Made by a program: the position numbers and the translations under genes. The notes under the pieces were generated by a model. That model saw only the letters and a program-made list of their open reading frames with translations, did not search any database and was not told where the DNA came from. This document shows, one piece after another, positions 8,492-18,700 of a stretch of 64,000 nt of DNA. The DNA comes from Acinetobacter sp. ANC 3903. Its GTDB lineage: Bacteria > Pseudomonadota > Gammaproteobacteria > Pseudomonadales > Moraxellaceae. Within the stretch, counting starts at the first letter, position 1. Each line of letters begins with the position of its first letter. The stretch lies in NCBI RefSeq assembly GCF_002135315.1, contig NZ_NEGA01000012.1:1-64000 (forward strand), given 5' to 3'.

Positions 8492-10480
8492 TTAAGCTGT
8501 AATTTCTTTTACCGCTCCAACAACCGCTTCAGTGGTAATACCGAAGTACTGATACAAGTCTTTCGCTGGAGCAGACTCACCATAAGTGGTCATACCGATC
8601 ACACGACCGTCAAGACCAACAAATTTCCACCAGTAATCGACATGAGCTGCTTCAACAGCAACACGTGCACGAATATGAGATGGAAGAACTGCTTCACGGT
8701 AAGCTGCATCCTGTTTCACAAATTCTTCTGCACACGGCATAGATACCACACGTACACCTTCAAGCTGTGCATGTGCTTCGATTGCCAATGAAACTTCTGA
8801 ACCTGTAGCAATGATGATGGCTTTCAATTCGCCTTTTTCTTCAGCCAGTACATAACCGCCTTTAGCCACGTTCTCAATTTGTGCTTGAGTCCGTGTTTGG
8901 AATGGCAAGTTTTGACGAGAGAAGATTAACGCTGTAGGGCCTTCGCTACGTAACAATGCAGATTTCCAGGAAATAGAAGCTTCTACAGTGTCACATGGAC
9001 GCCATGTATTTAAGTTAGGCGTACCACGTAAAGATGCGATTTGTTCTACCGGTTGGTGTGTAGGACCATCTTCACCCAGACCAATTGAGTCATGAGTATA
9101 AACATGAATCACACGCTGTTTCATCAGTGCAGACATACGCACTGCATTACGTGCATATTCCATAAACATCAAGAATGTAGCAACGTAAGGAATGAAACCA
9201 CCGTGTAGTGCAACACCGTTGGCAATTGCAGTCATACCGAATTCACGTACGCCATAGTGTACGTAGTTACCCGCTGGATTGTCTTGTACACCTTGTGCAC
9301 CTTTCCACAAAGTCAGGTTAGAACCTGCAAGGTCAGCAGAACCGCCTAGTACTTCTGGCAGTGAAGGTACAAGTGCTTGTAAAGCATTTTGGCTTGCTTT
9401 ACGCGTTGCAATAGTTTCTGCTTTTGCATTCACTTCAGCGATATAAGCATCTGCTTTAGCAACGAAATCAGCCGGTAATTCACCGCTTAAACGACGTTTA
9501 AGTTCAGCCGCTTCAGCTGGGTATTTTGCAGCATAAGCAGCGAAAGTTTCGTTCCACGCAGCTTCAGATTGAGCACCTTTATCTTTTGCATTCCAAGCTG
9601 CATAAACGTCAGCAGGAATTACAAATGCTTCTTCTTTCCAGCCTAGCGCTTCACGAGTTAATGCAATCTCGTCATTACCGAGTGGGGCACCATGGCAATC
9701 TTCTTTACCTTGTTTATTTGGAGAACCTAAACCAATCACAGTTTTACAGATAATTAAAGTAGGTTTAGCGGTTTCAGCTTTTGCTGCAACAGTTGCTTGA
9801 CGGATTTCAGCAGCATCGTGACCATCAACTTTAATCACTTGCCAGCCGTAAGCTAAGAAACGTTGCTCTGTATCGTCAGAGAACCAGCCTTCAACTTCAC
9901 CGTCAATTGAAATGCCGTTGTCATCATAGTAAGCAACAAGTTTACCGAGACCCAAAGTACCTGCCAATGAACATGCTTCATGAGAAACACCTTCCATTAA
10001 ACAGCCATCACCGAGGAAACAGTAAGTGAAATGGTCAACAACTTTAATGTCATCTTTGTTGAATTGCGCAGCTAAAGTTTTTTCAGCAAGTGCAAAACCC
10101 ACAGCATTGGCAATACCTTGACCCAATGGACCAGTGGTTGTTTCAATACCCGGTGCATAACCCAATTCCGGGTGACCTGGAGTTTTAGAATGTAACTGGC
10201 GGAAAGATTTTAAATCTTCAATAGAAAGATCATAACCAGTCAAATGCAATAACGCATATTGCAACATAGAGCCATGGCCATTCGACAATACGAAACGGTC
10301 ACGGTTGGCCCATTGTGGATTTGTTGGGTTATGATTTAAAAATTCACGCCAAACGACATCAGCGATGTCTGCCATCCCCATTGGAGCACCTGGATGTCCT
10401 GAATTTGCTTTTTGCACAGCATCCATTGCCAATACACGAATTGCATTTGCAATACGACGTTCGTTAAGCGGGGTTGTCAT
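8492..10480 (-). CDS. tkt: Transketolase
   Basis: This 662-residue thiamine-diphosphate enzyme moves two-carbon ketol units in the non-oxidative pentose phosphate pathway. The length is normal for the bacterial family. The substrate-site signature is at the N-terminus ([13 protein letters not shown]), the ThDP motif GDG starts within [14 protein letters not shown], and the pyrimidine-binding half has [15 protein letters not shown] and [18 protein letters not shown]. The ATG at 10480 begins MTTPLNERR. It is monocistronic with a terminator, and a long AT-rich leader region separates it from metK. Confidence 0.97.
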   Translation of the reverse strand: MTTPLNERRIANAIRVLAMDAVQKANSGHPGAPMGMADIADVVWREFLNHNPTNPQWANRDRFVLSNGHGSMLQYALLHLTGYDLSIEDLKSFRQLHSKTPGHPELGYAPGIETTTGPLGQGIANAVGFALAEKTLAAQFNKDDIKVVDHFTYCFLGDGCLMEGVSHEACSLAGTLGLGKLVAYYDDNGISIDGEVEGWFSDDTEQRFLAYGWQVIKVDGHDAAEIRQATVAAKAETAKPTLIICKTVIGLGSPNKQGKEDCHGAPLGNDEIALTREALGWKEEAFVIPADVYAAWNAKDKGAQSEAAWNETFAAYAAKYPAEAAELKRRLSGELPADFVAKADAYIAEVNAKAETIATRKASQNALQALVPSLPEVLGGSADLAGSNLTLWKGAQGVQDNPAGNYVHYGVREFGMTAIANGVALHGGFIPYVATFLMFMEYARNAVRMSALMKQRVIHVYTHDSIGLGEDGPTHQPVEQIASLRGTPNLNTWRPCDTVEASISWKSALLRSEGPTALIFSRQNLPFQTRTQAQIENVAKGGYVLAEEKGELKAIIIATGSEVSLAIEAHAQLEGVRVVSMPCAEEFVKQDAAYREAVLPSHIRARVAVEAAHVDYWWKFVGLDGRVIGMTTYGESAPAKDLYQYFGITTEAVVGAVKEITA

Positions 10481-11193
10481 AGGTCAGAGTCCAACTAAAT
10501 CGTTTAAAGAATATGATGAATAGGAAAATTCAAAGCTGGCTATATTGTCTTAAAAAAACAGCAAGGGGTAAAGCCTAATACTCAACATTTCACTATTTAT
10601 TCGTGACTGGGCTTATTTTAATGCAGGCAGAGCTCAATTTCACATCATTTGCAAACACTTAGTTCATGGATAAATGTCATGACTGATTTATTTTGGAGCA
10701 AACTGAACTCCACCCTTCAGATTGATGAATAAACAGAAAAACCCAAAAAAATGAATAAAATTCAGCTTAAATATAACTAACTGAAAAATTCAACATCTTT
10801 TAATTTTTACTTTTATCGTATTAACTTTTATTCAATTTAATCGTCTCAAGCTTTATTAACTATAAATTTTCACCTAGAAAATGAAATAAATACATAATAT
10901 TTATACTCTTATTCATATTATAAAATACATTTTCCAATCTCCATAAAAGTTTCCAATCAATAGCAGTCACACTTTTCAATCCCTGATTAAATATTTGCTT
11001 AACAAAATTCGTTCAGGCCTAAATTCCAGCTTTAAAGCCGAATTTCTTCTGCTTATCAGTTTTTTAGATGCATATATCAATTAAAAAGTCGTGAAATTGA
11101 AATAATTTCAGTCATTTTGGTCGTGTAGAACTAGTCCAAAAGTCTAACTCGATGTAACATATCGGGTCTTTAAAATTAACTGTGATAGGACTT
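10481..11193. other. Long intergenic region between tkt and metK
   Basis: More than 700 bases are very AT-rich and have no coding frame I can support. They must carry the divergent promoters of tkt and metK. Just before metK, around 11129-11166, short inverted segments are visible, but I could not match them to a SAM riboswitch class. Confidence 0.4.
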
Positions 11194-12360
11194 ATGCGCG
11201 AGTACGCTGTATTTACCTCGGAATCTGTAAGCGAAGGCCATCCGGATAAAATGGCTGACCAAATCAGTGACGCTATTTTGGATGCAATCTTAACAGAAGA
11301 CCCATATGCACGGGTTGCTTGTGAAACGCTTGTAAAAACGGGTGCGGTAGTACTTGCCGGTGAAATCACAACAACTGCAAATGTTGACTTCGAAGCAATT
11401 GTACGTCAAACCGTAAATGGTATTGGTTATCACCATTCTGACCTTGGTTTTGATGGTTCAACCTGTGCTGTCATCAACATGATTGGTAAACAGTCTCCTG
11501 AAATTGCTCAAGGTGTAGACCGTCAAAAACCTGAAGATCAAGGTGCGGGCGACCAGGGTTTAATGTTTGGTTATGCAAGCCGTGAAACTGATGTTTTGAT
11601 GCCTGCTCCTATTTCTTATGCACATCGCTTAATGGAAAAACAGGCTGAACTACGCCGTAATGGCCGTTTACCGTGGTTACGTCCAGATGCGAAAAGTCAG
11701 GTGACTTTTGCTTATGAAAATGGCATGCCTGTTCGTTTAGATGCAGTGGTATTATCAACCCAGCACGATCCTGAAATTTCACAAGCCAATCTTAAAGAAG
11801 CTGTGATTGAAGAAATCGTGAAGAAAATCATTCCTGCAGAAATGTTCCATGCAGCCACCAAATTCCACATCAACCCTACCGGTATGTTTGTGATTGGTGG
11901 TCCTGTAGGTGACTGTGGTCTGACTGGCCGTAAAATTATTGTCGATACTTACGGCGGTATGGCACGTCACGGTGGTGGTGCTTTCTCTGGTAAAGACCCA
12001 TCTAAAGTTGACCGTTCAGCAGCTTATGCTGGCCGTTATGTTGCTAAAAATATTGTGGCAGCCGGTTTAGCAGACAAATGTGAAATTCAGGTGTCTTATG
12101 CAATTGGTGTTGCAGAGCCAACCTCTATTTCAATCAATACATTTAATACTGCAAAAGTGCCTGAAGAATTCATTATTCAATTGGTTCGTGAACACTTTGA
12201 CTTGCGCCCGTATGGCATTACCCGCATGTTAGACCTGATTCAACCGATGTATAAGCAAACTGCTGCTTATGGTCACTTTGGCCGTCAAGGTTCAGATACT
12301 GCATTTACCTGGGAAAAAACAGATAAAGTTGAAGCGCTTAAAGCCTCTGCCGGACTGTAA
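11194..12360 (+). CDS. metK: S-adenosylmethionine synthetase
   Basis: This 388-residue enzyme makes S-adenosylmethionine from methionine and ATP. The family motifs are present: GHPDK near the N-terminus, [12 protein letters not shown], and the phosphate loop [16 protein letters not shown]. The ATG at 11194 ([11 protein letters not shown]) follows AGGA by four bases and gives the usual family length; a GTG 12 bases earlier is rejected. It is monocistronic with a strong terminator. It is probably essential and is linked in function to the methionine/sulfur genes further along the window, though not in operon. Confidence 0.98.
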   Translation: MREYAVFTSESVSEGHPDKMADQISDAILDAILTEDPYARVACETLVKTGAVVLAGEITTTANVDFEAIVRQTVNGIGYHHSDLGFDGSTCAVINMIGKQSPEIAQGVDRQKPEDQGAGDQGLMFGYASRETDVLMPAPISYAHRLMEKQAELRRNGRLPWLRPDAKSQVTFAYENGMPVRLDAVVLSTQHDPEISQANLKEAVIEEIVKKIIPAEMFHAATKFHINPTGMFVIGGPVGDCGLTGRKIIVDTYGGMARHGGGAFSGKDPSKVDRSAAYAGRYVAKNIVAAGLADKCEIQVSYAIGVAEPTSISINTFNTAKVPEEFIIQLVREHFDLRPYGITRMLDLIQPMYKQTAAYGHFGRQGSDTAFTWEKTDKVEALKASAGL

Positions 12361-12370
12361 TTTTTTCATC

Positions 12371-12399
12371 AAAAAGCCCACATCTGTGGGCTTTTTTTG
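12371..12399 (+). terminator. Rho-independent terminator of metK
   Basis: AAAAAGCCCACA and TGTGGGCTTTTT pair with a two-base spacer region, followed by a T-run. Confidence 0.92.
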
Positions 12400-12415
12400 T
12401 TGCTGGAATTACACA

Positions 12416-12658
12416 TTATTTGCTTTTCCCTCCTCCATTTAAAACATCGAGTAAAGAAATTTGCACCGGTGTTTCCTGATGGTCTTGCAAATAAACATGT
12501 ACGACTTTAAAGATAATTACCGCAGCCAAGCATGTTAAAACACAAAAAATCCAGAAACCATAAGGGCTTTTAATATTATGTGAACCGCAATTTGTACATT
12601 CTTTTTCGGTTGATTCAACAACCTTGTTACAACAGGCACAATGATATTGATATAACAT
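12416..12658 (-). CDS. Small zinc-ribbon membrane protein
   Basis: The 80-residue product from ATG 12658 starts with a compact zinc ribbon: CACC near residues 7-10 and CTNC near 20-23. A single membrane helix follows (FWIFCVLTCLAAVIIFKVV, about 34-52), then a short tail ending GGGKSK. The start is placed at 12658 because GAG lies 7 bases before it and the ribbon then begins at once; in-frame TTG and ATG codons upstream (12757, 12694) would add a basic stretch unlike the family. It is probably an inner-membrane protein of unknown role. Confidence 0.65.
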   Translation of the reverse strand: MLYQYHCACCNKVVESTEKECTNCGSHNIKSPYGFWIFCVLTCLAAVIIFKVVHVYLQDHQETPVQISLLDVLNGGGKSK

Positions 12659-12974
12659 AAGTACACTCTTGCCAATTTTGTTTTTATTTTCCATCCGCTT
12701 ATAGCCGATAGACTGGAGACTCACTAAAATCTTATGCCAGTCTTTTTTAAGATACAAGCTTATTTATCAATAATTAAAATTAACTCCAATATAAATATTT
12801 TAAATACTCACCCCAAATACTCATTTTTAATAAAATATATTCATTAACCATCAAAACCAAGAGACACTATTTGTAACACAATGGAATACCTCACAATTTA
12901 ACCTGCAGGTTTTAATCCTCTCCCATGTGCTGATGTTTTTAGTTAAAATAGCAGTGAATGACTGGGAGTATTGA

Positions 12975-13163
12975 ATGGTTCAACTGATTAAAAAAGGCGG
13001 CTTACGCGAACGTGCCAACCGTAGTCGGAGCTATCAGGGCTCTGAAAATACCGAAACCACATTAAGCCCCAATCGTTATGCACAGCCACAAAAAAATGAG
13101 GAAGTCATATCCACTACTCCCTCGTATACACCTGCAACTGATAATACCAGTAAAGGAAGTTAA
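12975..13163 (+). CDS. Small basic hypothetical protein
   Basis: This encodes 62 residues, MVQLIKKGGLRERANRSRSY followed by a polar Ser/Thr/Pro-rich tail that is probably disordered. GGGAG lies 6 bases before the ATG, which supports translation. The last four bases overlap the end of the convergent LysE gene. The basic start suggests nucleic acid or membrane-surface contact, but no family is recognised. A perfect 12-base palindrome AACCTGCAGGTT at 12900-12911 lies in the upstream region and may be a regulatory site. Confidence 0.55.
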   Translation: MVQLIKKGGLRERANRSRSYQGSENTETTLSPNRYAQPQKNEEVISTTPSYTPATDNTSKGS

Positions 13164-13798
13164 AGCATGGCCAATGCGTCATACCATAACCAGATGGCAA
13201 AAATCAGGAATAATCCCCCCGAAATCACGTCAATATAACTGCCAGAACGCTGATATGCCGTTTTAATTTTTGGCATGGACAAAATCAGCATCAATAACGT
13301 AAAAACTAAAAAGGTTTGTATGGGAATAATGATAGCCAGCTGGGTTTTTAAATGCGTTGAAGCGGAAGAACTTAAGGCTAAAGAAAAAACACTACTAAAA
13401 TAAATCAGCGTTTTGGGATTGGAGAGATTGGTGAAAAGTCCCTGCAACACATAGTTTTTAGCATCAGCTGTACCAGAGGGAGCATTGTCCTCTAAACGAG
13501 TGGCTTGCTGCAGGTTTTTGAGTCCTCCATTTAACATGGCCCAGCCCATACGTGCCAAAAATAAGCCCCCAACGAGCATTAAAACCTGTTGAATCCATGG
13601 GAACTGTTGAATCAGTACGGTAAAGCCCAGCAAGGTCAGCACCACCCAAACTACGATCCCTAAAGAAATTCCCAAAATAATTTTTAAGGTATTGGCTCTT
13701 GAAGTCGATGCTGAACTTTTGGCAATCAGTAAAACATCCGGCCCGGGGCTAAGCTGTGCAACAAAATGCAGTGCACAAATGGTCAAAAGCAATGACAT
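13160..13798 (-). CDS. LysE/RhtB-family amino acid exporter
   Basis: This 212-residue inner-membrane protein has about six hydrophobic segments and the signature PGPDVLLIAKSS after the first helix, typical of LysE/RhtB translocators that export amino acids such as threonine, homoserine or lysine. LSNPKTLIYFSSVFS in the middle is the second family motif. The substrate is unknown. It is monocistronic and converges on the small gene before it with a 4-base overlap. Confidence 0.9.
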   Translation of the reverse strand: MSLLLTICALHFVAQLSPGPDVLLIAKSSASTSRANTLKIILGISLGIVVWVVLTLLGFTVLIQQFPWIQQVLMLVGGLFLARMGWAMLNGGLKNLQQATRLEDNAPSGTADAKNYVLQGLFTNLSNPKTLIYFSSVFSLALSSSASTHLKTQLAIIIPIQTFLVFTLLMLILSMPKIKTAYQRSGSYIDVISGGLFLIFAIWLWYDALAML

Positions 13799-13895
13799 AG
13801 CAATAAGGAAGAATTTTTAAAATCAGTATTATATCGCCTGTTCAATTTTTTGCATGGTTCCAGCTTTAAATAGTTTAGATAAAAATAAAGCACAT

Positions 13896-13922
13896 AAAAA
13901 AGCCGAATCATCATTCGGCTTC
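13896..13922 (-). terminator. Rho-independent terminator of fxsA
   Basis: AAGCCGAAT and ATTCGGCTT form a 9-bp stem with loop CATC; on the minus strand it is followed by a T-run, directly after the fxsA stop. Confidence 0.88.
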
Positions 13923-13944
13923 AACTTTAAAAGAAAAGATGGAT

Positions 13945-14520
13945 TTATTTATTCACATCTTTCATTTCAATTTTTTTCGCTTCCAGTGTTACTTCACGTG
14001 CTTCACCATCAATAATGCTGGAATCGTGACGCTGCGAACCACCTTGTTGCATGTCTTGCATTTGACGCATTAAATCGGCAAATGGATTCTGACCCTGAGC
14101 ATCACCGCCCATACCATTCATGTTGCCCATCATGCCACCCATCATTTTATCCATCATGGCTTGCTGACGTTTTGCCATAGTTTTCATCATGACATTTTTA
14201 AAGGCATTCTGTACACCCGGAATCAAAATCAGCAATGCCAAAACATCGGTAATTAAACCCGGAATCAGCAGGAAAAAACCGGCCAAAATTTTAGGCAAAT
14301 TATTAGTCAATGCAGGATCGCCTGCCATTTGCCCCATTTGCATTTGCTGCATCTGTGGCATGACCCCTGCCGAATATTTACGAATCAGGTTCATACCGAT
14401 AAAGAAGGCTGCAACAAACCAGAAAAATACGTACCACATGCTGCCGACGAGGTCACCCACGCCAATCCAGACAAAAACTTCCAGGATTAAGCCAACCAGT
14501 ACAATAAGAAATAATTTCAT
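13945..14520 (-). CDS. fxsA: FxsA-family membrane protein
   Basis: This 191-residue inner-membrane protein has helices near the N-terminus (LFLIVLVGLILEVFVWIGV and the next), a central pair around KILAGFFLLIPGLITDVLAL, and a long cytoplasmic tail rich in Met and Gln (about 125-175). The ...PGLITD... motif is the FxsA signature. In E. coli, FxsA lessens exclusion of phage T7 by F plasmids; its basic role is unclear. The Met/Gly-rich tail (KMMGGMMGNMNGMGG) is longer than in E. coli. It is divergent from ruvC. Confidence 0.88.
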   Translation of the reverse strand: MKLFLIVLVGLILEVFVWIGVGDLVGSMWYVFFWFVAAFFIGMNLIRKYSAGVMPQMQQMQMGQMAGDPALTNNLPKILAGFFLLIPGLITDVLALLILIPGVQNAFKNVMMKTMAKRQQAMMDKMMGGMMGNMNGMGGDAQGQNPFADLMRQMQDMQQGGSQRHDSSIIDGEAREVTLEAKKIEMKDVNK

Positions 14521-14642
14521 GAAAATTAATCTAATCTCAACAAAATGAATAAGGGGTAGTCATTAACTGCTTAATCACCATCAAGCTTTTTTGCTACGCT
14601 TATGTAACAATATGGGCATTATTTTATTTTTAAAGGCCTTGC

Positions 14643-15188
14643 ATGTCATTAATTATCGGTATTGACCCCGGTTCACGCTTAACAGGTTACGGCATCATCG
14701 AAAGAGATGGGCAGAAACTGACTTTTGTAGATGCGGGAACCATTCGTACCGAAACTCCGGAAATGCCTGAACGCTTAAAACGGATTTTTGCAGGTGTGGA
14801 ACGGATTGTTAAATTTCATGGTCCAACTGAAGCCGCGGTTGAACAGGTGTTTATGGCACAAAACCCGGACTCTGCGCTAAAACTGGGTCAGGCCCGTGGG
14901 GCCGCGATTGCCGCTTTGGTGAATCTGGATTTGCAGGTGGCCGAATATACCGCTCGTCAAATCAAGCAATCGGTCGTGGGTTATGGTGCAGCGGATAAAG
15001 AACAGGTGCAGATGATGGTGATGCGGATTTTAAATTTAAGCATCAAACCGCAACAGGATGCTGCCGATGCCTTGGCCGCAGCCATTTGTCATGCGCATGC
15101 CTCTGGCAGTATGAGTAAAATGGCAGTACTGAATGCCTTGGGTGGCATGGCACGTGGCCGTAGCCGATCTAGCGTGCGCAGACGCTAA
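14643..15188 (+). CDS. ruvC: Holliday junction resolvase RuvC
   Basis: This 181-residue endonuclease cuts four-way DNA junctions with RuvAB during recombination repair. It has the RNase H-like fold with Asp7 in IIGIDPGS, a Glu in AAVEQVF, and the C-terminal acidic pair in [16 protein letters not shown]. Unlike E. coli, ruvA and ruvB are not adjacent here. The ATG at 14643 follows AAAGGCC. The tail after the catalytic domain is basic ([11 protein letters not shown]), useful for DNA contact. Confidence 0.97.
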   Translation: MSLIIGIDPGSRLTGYGIIERDGQKLTFVDAGTIRTETPEMPERLKRIFAGVERIVKFHGPTEAAVEQVFMAQNPDSALKLGQARGAAIAALVNLDLQVAEYTARQIKQSVVGYGAADKEQVQMMVMRILNLSIKPQQDAADALAAAICHAHASGSMSKMAVLNALGGMARGRSRSSVRRR

Positions 15189-15194
15189 GTCAAT

Positions 15195-15524
15195 TCATGA
15201 AAGATATTGCGCAAAATTTTGACGCATTTCCCGGACTGAGGGTTGCTTGCTATAGGTAAAAGTTACTCTCCGGCCAAAACTTCGTATATTCTTTTTCTGG
15301 TTCGGATCAATCCGGATAAAAACCAGTTCATCCAGTTCGTTACGATGGTTGATTTCACAAATCATAATGGTCTGATTTTTTTCAATGACTTTATATTTGC
15401 CAAATTCTTTCTGCACAATGTCTTTAAATGATCTATTGGTTGAACCAGCATCAGCGCGCTGCGTATAGATGACGATGCCTATACAAACGATCACGACTAT
15501 AGCCACCACCAGATATTTATCCAT
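15195..15524 (-). CDS. Hypothetical membrane-anchored protein
   Basis: This 109-residue protein begins with a single hydrophobic helix (YLVVAIVVIVCIGIVIY, about 4-20) and then a soluble domain of about 85 residues, probably facing the periplasm or anchored to the inner membrane. The soluble part has a strand-rich pattern (KYKVIEKNQTIMICEI, RVTFTYSK). No family is recognised. The gene is convergent with ruvC and lies downstream of the acylphosphatase gene by 37 bases, so it may be the last gene of that operon. Confidence 0.65.
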   Translation of the reverse strand: MDKYLVVAIVVIVCIGIVIYTQRADAGSTNRSFKDIVQKEFGKYKVIEKNQTIMICEINHRNELDELVFIRIDPNQKKNIRSFGRRVTFTYSKQPSVREMRQNFAQYLS

Positions 15525-15561
15525 CTTTTCCCCTTAATCATTATTCTTATCAAGTTTTCAT

Positions 15562-15837
15562 TTAACACAGGATTTTAAATTCTTTAAGATAAGCATCGGG
15601 CTGGACTGGTGTTTGAATAATCCGGGAGACCTCTGCCCGACTCGGCCCTACCCAACTTCGTTTTAAAAGCTCCTGAATGACCTGTTCATCGCCTACAACC
15701 AAGGCTTCAACTTCACCCGTTTGCAGATTCTGGACATAACCTTGCAGCTCTAACTCCAAGGCTTGCTTTGCAAACCAGCGCTGATAACCCACTCCCTGTA
15801 CCTTGCCCTGAATTAGCAACTTCATCGCCTTATTCAT
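15562..15837 (-). CDS. acyP: Acylphosphatase-like protein with altered active site
   Basis: This 91-residue protein has the acylphosphatase fold: the phosphate loop GKVQGVGY at 11-18 and the catalytic Asn37 in GYVQNLQTGEVEA. These small enzymes hydrolyse acylphosphates. The catalytic Arg that normally follows GVG(F/Y) is replaced by Gln19 here, with an Arg at the next position (Arg20). The codon is CAG, one change from CGG. Activity may be lost or shifted. The gene starts one base after the stop of the NAD(P)HX repair gene, so the two are co-transcribed. Confidence 0.88.
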   Translation of the reverse strand: MNKAMKLLIQGKVQGVGYQRWFAKQALELELQGYVQNLQTGEVEALVVGDEQVIQELLKRSWVGPSRAEVSRIIQTPVQPDAYLKEFKILC

Positions 15838-15838
15838 A

Positions 15839-17320
15839 TCAGCTTCCTGTATTTACTACACGATATACCGCATCATGCATATGATGGGCCTGCACACCAC
15901 GCATGCCTTGCTGAGCCAATAAGTCACCCGCCAAAGCATGCAAAGTCACAATTTCATGCAGATGAATTTTTTCTGCAAATTGCGCTTTTAAACTTGCAGT
16001 CATACCGGCCAAGACATCGCCCATTCCTCCTGTCCCCATTCCGGCATTTCCAGCGGTACAAATCCACAATTGATCTTCCAGAATCAGACTACCTGAGCCT
16101 TTCAGCACCCACTGGCCAGCATATTTTTCCTGAAGTTGATGAATGGCTGCAATCCGGTCACTTTCCACCTCTTTTACCGAGCAACCTAACAGTTTTGCTG
16201 CCTCACCCGGATGTGGGGTTGCATAGCTATCCTGTTTTAATAATGCTGGATGTTCAGCCAGATACCATAGGGCATCAGCATCCAACACTACATGTAAATG
16301 TGCAGAGGAATTGATTTTAGGGAACCATTTAAAATACTGCTGTTCTGACCAGCTGTCACGGCCGAGTCCCATCCCGAAACTCACAGCATCAACATGATCT
16401 AAAAGTTGCTGAATCTCGGCTTTAGTTAAAGCGTTGATATCGCGTAACATGATATTGGGTGCACGGGCCAAAATTGCGGTGTGATGTTTTTCATGGCAGA
16501 CGACCGTGACTTTTCCCGCCCCGGCACTAAAAGCCGATTCTGCCGCCATCATCACTGCTCCACCCATATCCGCGTGTCCACCGATAATGAGTACATGGCC
16601 ATAACTGCCCTTATGCCCAAAAGCTTCGCGTTGCGGTAGTGAAATGCAATGAGGTGAAAGCTGTGCTATCGGTTTTAATTCTGCATCGGCAGGAATCAGG
16701 GAAATGACATCGACCTGTCCGGCAAACTCTTTGCCTTGTCCGGTAAACAGTCCAGCTTTTAAGCCTAAAGCTGTATAAGTGTAATCGGCTTTAATGGCAC
16801 AGGTTAAGGGCTGACCACTATTGGCCTGTATCCCGCTGGGAATATCAATGGCAATTTTCAAACCAGTTTGAGCATTAATTGTTTGAATAATCTGCTGCCA
16901 GTCATCACTCAGTTCACGATTTAAACCAATCCCGAACAAGGCATCAATAAAGCAGTCATAGGGTTTCTGAAAGACAAAATCTGGATAAATTTTTATCCCT
17001 ACATCTACCACTTCCTGATAGGCACTGTGTAAATCTTTTGATGTACCTAATTCAGCGGCATAAATATCAACATTAAAACCATATTGTTTTAAATATTTAG
17101 CCGTAAGATAACCATCGCCTGCATTATTACCCTGCCCACAGCAGACTGCGATATTTTGTATGTTGCGCTGTTGAAAAATATGCAATAAACGCTGCGCAAT
17201 CTTCCAGGCTACTTGCTGCATTAAGCCATAAGAACTGTTTTGCTTGGCAAACCAGCGTTGCTCCCAGGCTTGAATACTTTGGCTATGATAAACAGGGCTA
17301 TGGTAAACTTGCTGAGGCAT
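15839..17320 (-). CDS. nnr: Bifunctional NAD(P)H-hydrate epimerase/dehydratase
   Basis: This 493-residue fusion repairs hydrated NADH and NADPH. The N-terminal YjeF epimerase part (about 1-210) has VCCGQGNNAGDGYLTAKYL, and the C-terminal ADP-dependent dehydratase part (about 220-490) has GHADMGGAVMMAAESAF, YATPHPGEAAKLLG and the terminal GTGGMGDVLAG. The ATG at 17320 follows AAGGAAG. It is the first gene of an operon with the acylphosphatase gene. In many gammaproteobacteria nnr neighbours queG, as here, where queG is divergent by 24 bases. Confidence 0.95.
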   Translation of the reverse strand: MPQQVYHSPVYHSQSIQAWEQRWFAKQNSSYGLMQQVAWKIAQRLLHIFQQRNIQNIAVCCGQGNNAGDGYLTAKYLKQYGFNVDIYAAELGTSKDLHSAYQEVVDVGIKIYPDFVFQKPYDCFIDALFGIGLNRELSDDWQQIIQTINAQTGLKIAIDIPSGIQANSGQPLTCAIKADYTYTALGLKAGLFTGQGKEFAGQVDVISLIPADAELKPIAQLSPHCISLPQREAFGHKGSYGHVLIIGGHADMGGAVMMAAESAFSAGAGKVTVVCHEKHHTAILARAPNIMLRDINALTKAEIQQLLDHVDAVSFGMGLGRDSWSEQQYFKWFPKINSSAHLHVVLDADALWYLAEHPALLKQDSYATPHPGEAAKLLGCSVKEVESDRIAAIHQLQEKYAGQWVLKGSGSLILEDQLWICTAGNAGMGTGGMGDVLAGMTASLKAQFAEKIHLHEIVTLHALAGDLLAQQGMRGVQAHHMHDAVYRVVNTGS

Positions 17321-17344
17321 TGTTCTTCCTTTTTTTATATCATT

Positions 17345-18439
17345 ATGGCTTCTTCCACACCTTCACAAAAAATTCCTGTAGATCAACATGATCCTGAAGC
17401 GCTGAAAGCGTGGATTAAAGCGCAGGCGTTGCAATTAGGCTTTAGTGATTGTGTCATTGCCAAACCGGATGCTCAAGAAGAATTGCCACGTTTTCAAGAA
17501 TATTTAAAACGTGGCTATCACGGCGAGATGAAGTTTCTGGAAGAAAATCTGGAAAAACGTGCCGATCCTACTTTGCTGGTGCCGGGAACCAAAAGCATTA
17601 TCTGTGTGCGCATGAATTATCTGGTCGAAACACCCAAACCGCGCTATGTGCCCGATGAGCCCAATGCAGCCATCATTGCACGCTATGCCCGTGGCCGTGA
17701 TTATCATAAAACCATGCGCGGTCGCTTAAAAACCCTCGCAACGAAAATTCGTGAAAAAGTCGGCGAGTTTGAGTCGCGTCCATTTGCAGACTCCGCACCG
17801 ATCTTTGAAAAATCCTTAGCAGAAAATGCCGGCATGGGCTGGACAGGCAAACACACCCTGCTCATTCATAAAAAATCAGGTTCATTTTTTGTTTTGGGCG
17901 AACTGTTCACCTCGCTTGATTTGCCTTTTGATGGTCCAACCAGCAAACACTGTGGTTCTTGTACAGCGTGTATTGATATTTGCCCGACTCAAGCCATTGT
18001 TGAACCGTATATGCTTGATGCACGCAAATGTATTGCCTATTTAACCATTGAATATAAAGGCATCATTCCTGAAAACTTACGCCGTGGTATTGGTAATCGG
18101 GTTTTTGGCTGTGATGATTGTCAACTGATTTGCCCCTGGAACAGCTTTGCCAAGAAAGCCAGCATAGAAGATTTTAACCCACGACATGGTCTGGATCAGG
18201 TCAGTTTACTAGATTTATGGCACTGGGATGAAGCGACCTTTTTAGCCAGTACTGAAGGCAGTCCCATACGACGCACCGGTTATCAAAGCTTTATGCGAAA
18301 TATTGCGATTGGCCTGGGTAATGCACCCTTTTCCAGCCAAATTATTGAAACTTTAAAGCAGACGCGTGATTTACATGATGAGATTGTGCAAGTCCATATT
18401 GATTGGGCCATTCAAGAACAGCTATTAAAATCCAATTAA
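17345..18439 (+). CDS. queG: Epoxyqueuosine reductase QueG
   Basis: This 365-residue iron-sulfur, cobalamin-dependent enzyme carries out the last step of queuosine formation on tRNA. Two 4Fe-4S clusters are visible: Cys203, Cys206, Cys209, Cys213 (CGSCTACIDICP) and Cys256, Cys259, Cys263 (CDDCQLICPWN) with Cys229. Asp149 in FADSAPIFEKSLAE is the likely catalytic acid. The ATG at 17345 starts MASSTPSQKI; earlier in-frame codons overlap the divergent nnr start and are rejected. No clear ribosome site is seen, so translation may begin on a short leader. Confidence 0.96.
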   Translation: MASSTPSQKIPVDQHDPEALKAWIKAQALQLGFSDCVIAKPDAQEELPRFQEYLKRGYHGEMKFLEENLEKRADPTLLVPGTKSIICVRMNYLVETPKPRYVPDEPNAAIIARYARGRDYHKTMRGRLKTLATKIREKVGEFESRPFADSAPIFEKSLAENAGMGWTGKHTLLIHKKSGSFFVLGELFTSLDLPFDGPTSKHCGSCTACIDICPTQAIVEPYMLDARKCIAYLTIEYKGIIPENLRRGIGNRVFGCDDCQLICPWNSFAKKASIEDFNPRHGLDQVSLLDLWHWDEATFLASTEGSPIRRTGYQSFMRNIAIGLGNAPFSSQIIETLKQTRDLHDEIVQVHIDWAIQEQLLKSN

Positions 18440-18700
18440 ATTTTTAAGCTAAATTTAAAATTTAATTCTCTTTTTTAAGATTCAAGATAGTGACAAAGTT
18501 TTGCCCTAAGAAAAAACATAAGCTCCAAATCAGAACAAACTTATAAAAATAATAAAAAAACTTTGCAGCGATATTTACAATAAAAAGCTTTAGTTTGTAA
18601 CTAAATATACAATTTTATCATGATAAAAAATGATGTAATTTAATCGACAGATACCATGAGATTTGGTCAATTATGCCTTTGGTTTTAGCATAAATTATGT

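Noticed and set aside
11100..11193. Possible SAM riboswitch before metK
   Set aside because: Short inverted segments are present, but I could not assemble any known SAM riboswitch core; they may be chance in AT-rich DNA.
18574..18612. TTTACAA / TTGTAA / ATACAA segments before bioB as a BirA or similar operator
   Set aside because: The half sites have the wrong orientation and spacing for TTGTAAAC-N-GTTTACAA, so chance is as likely.
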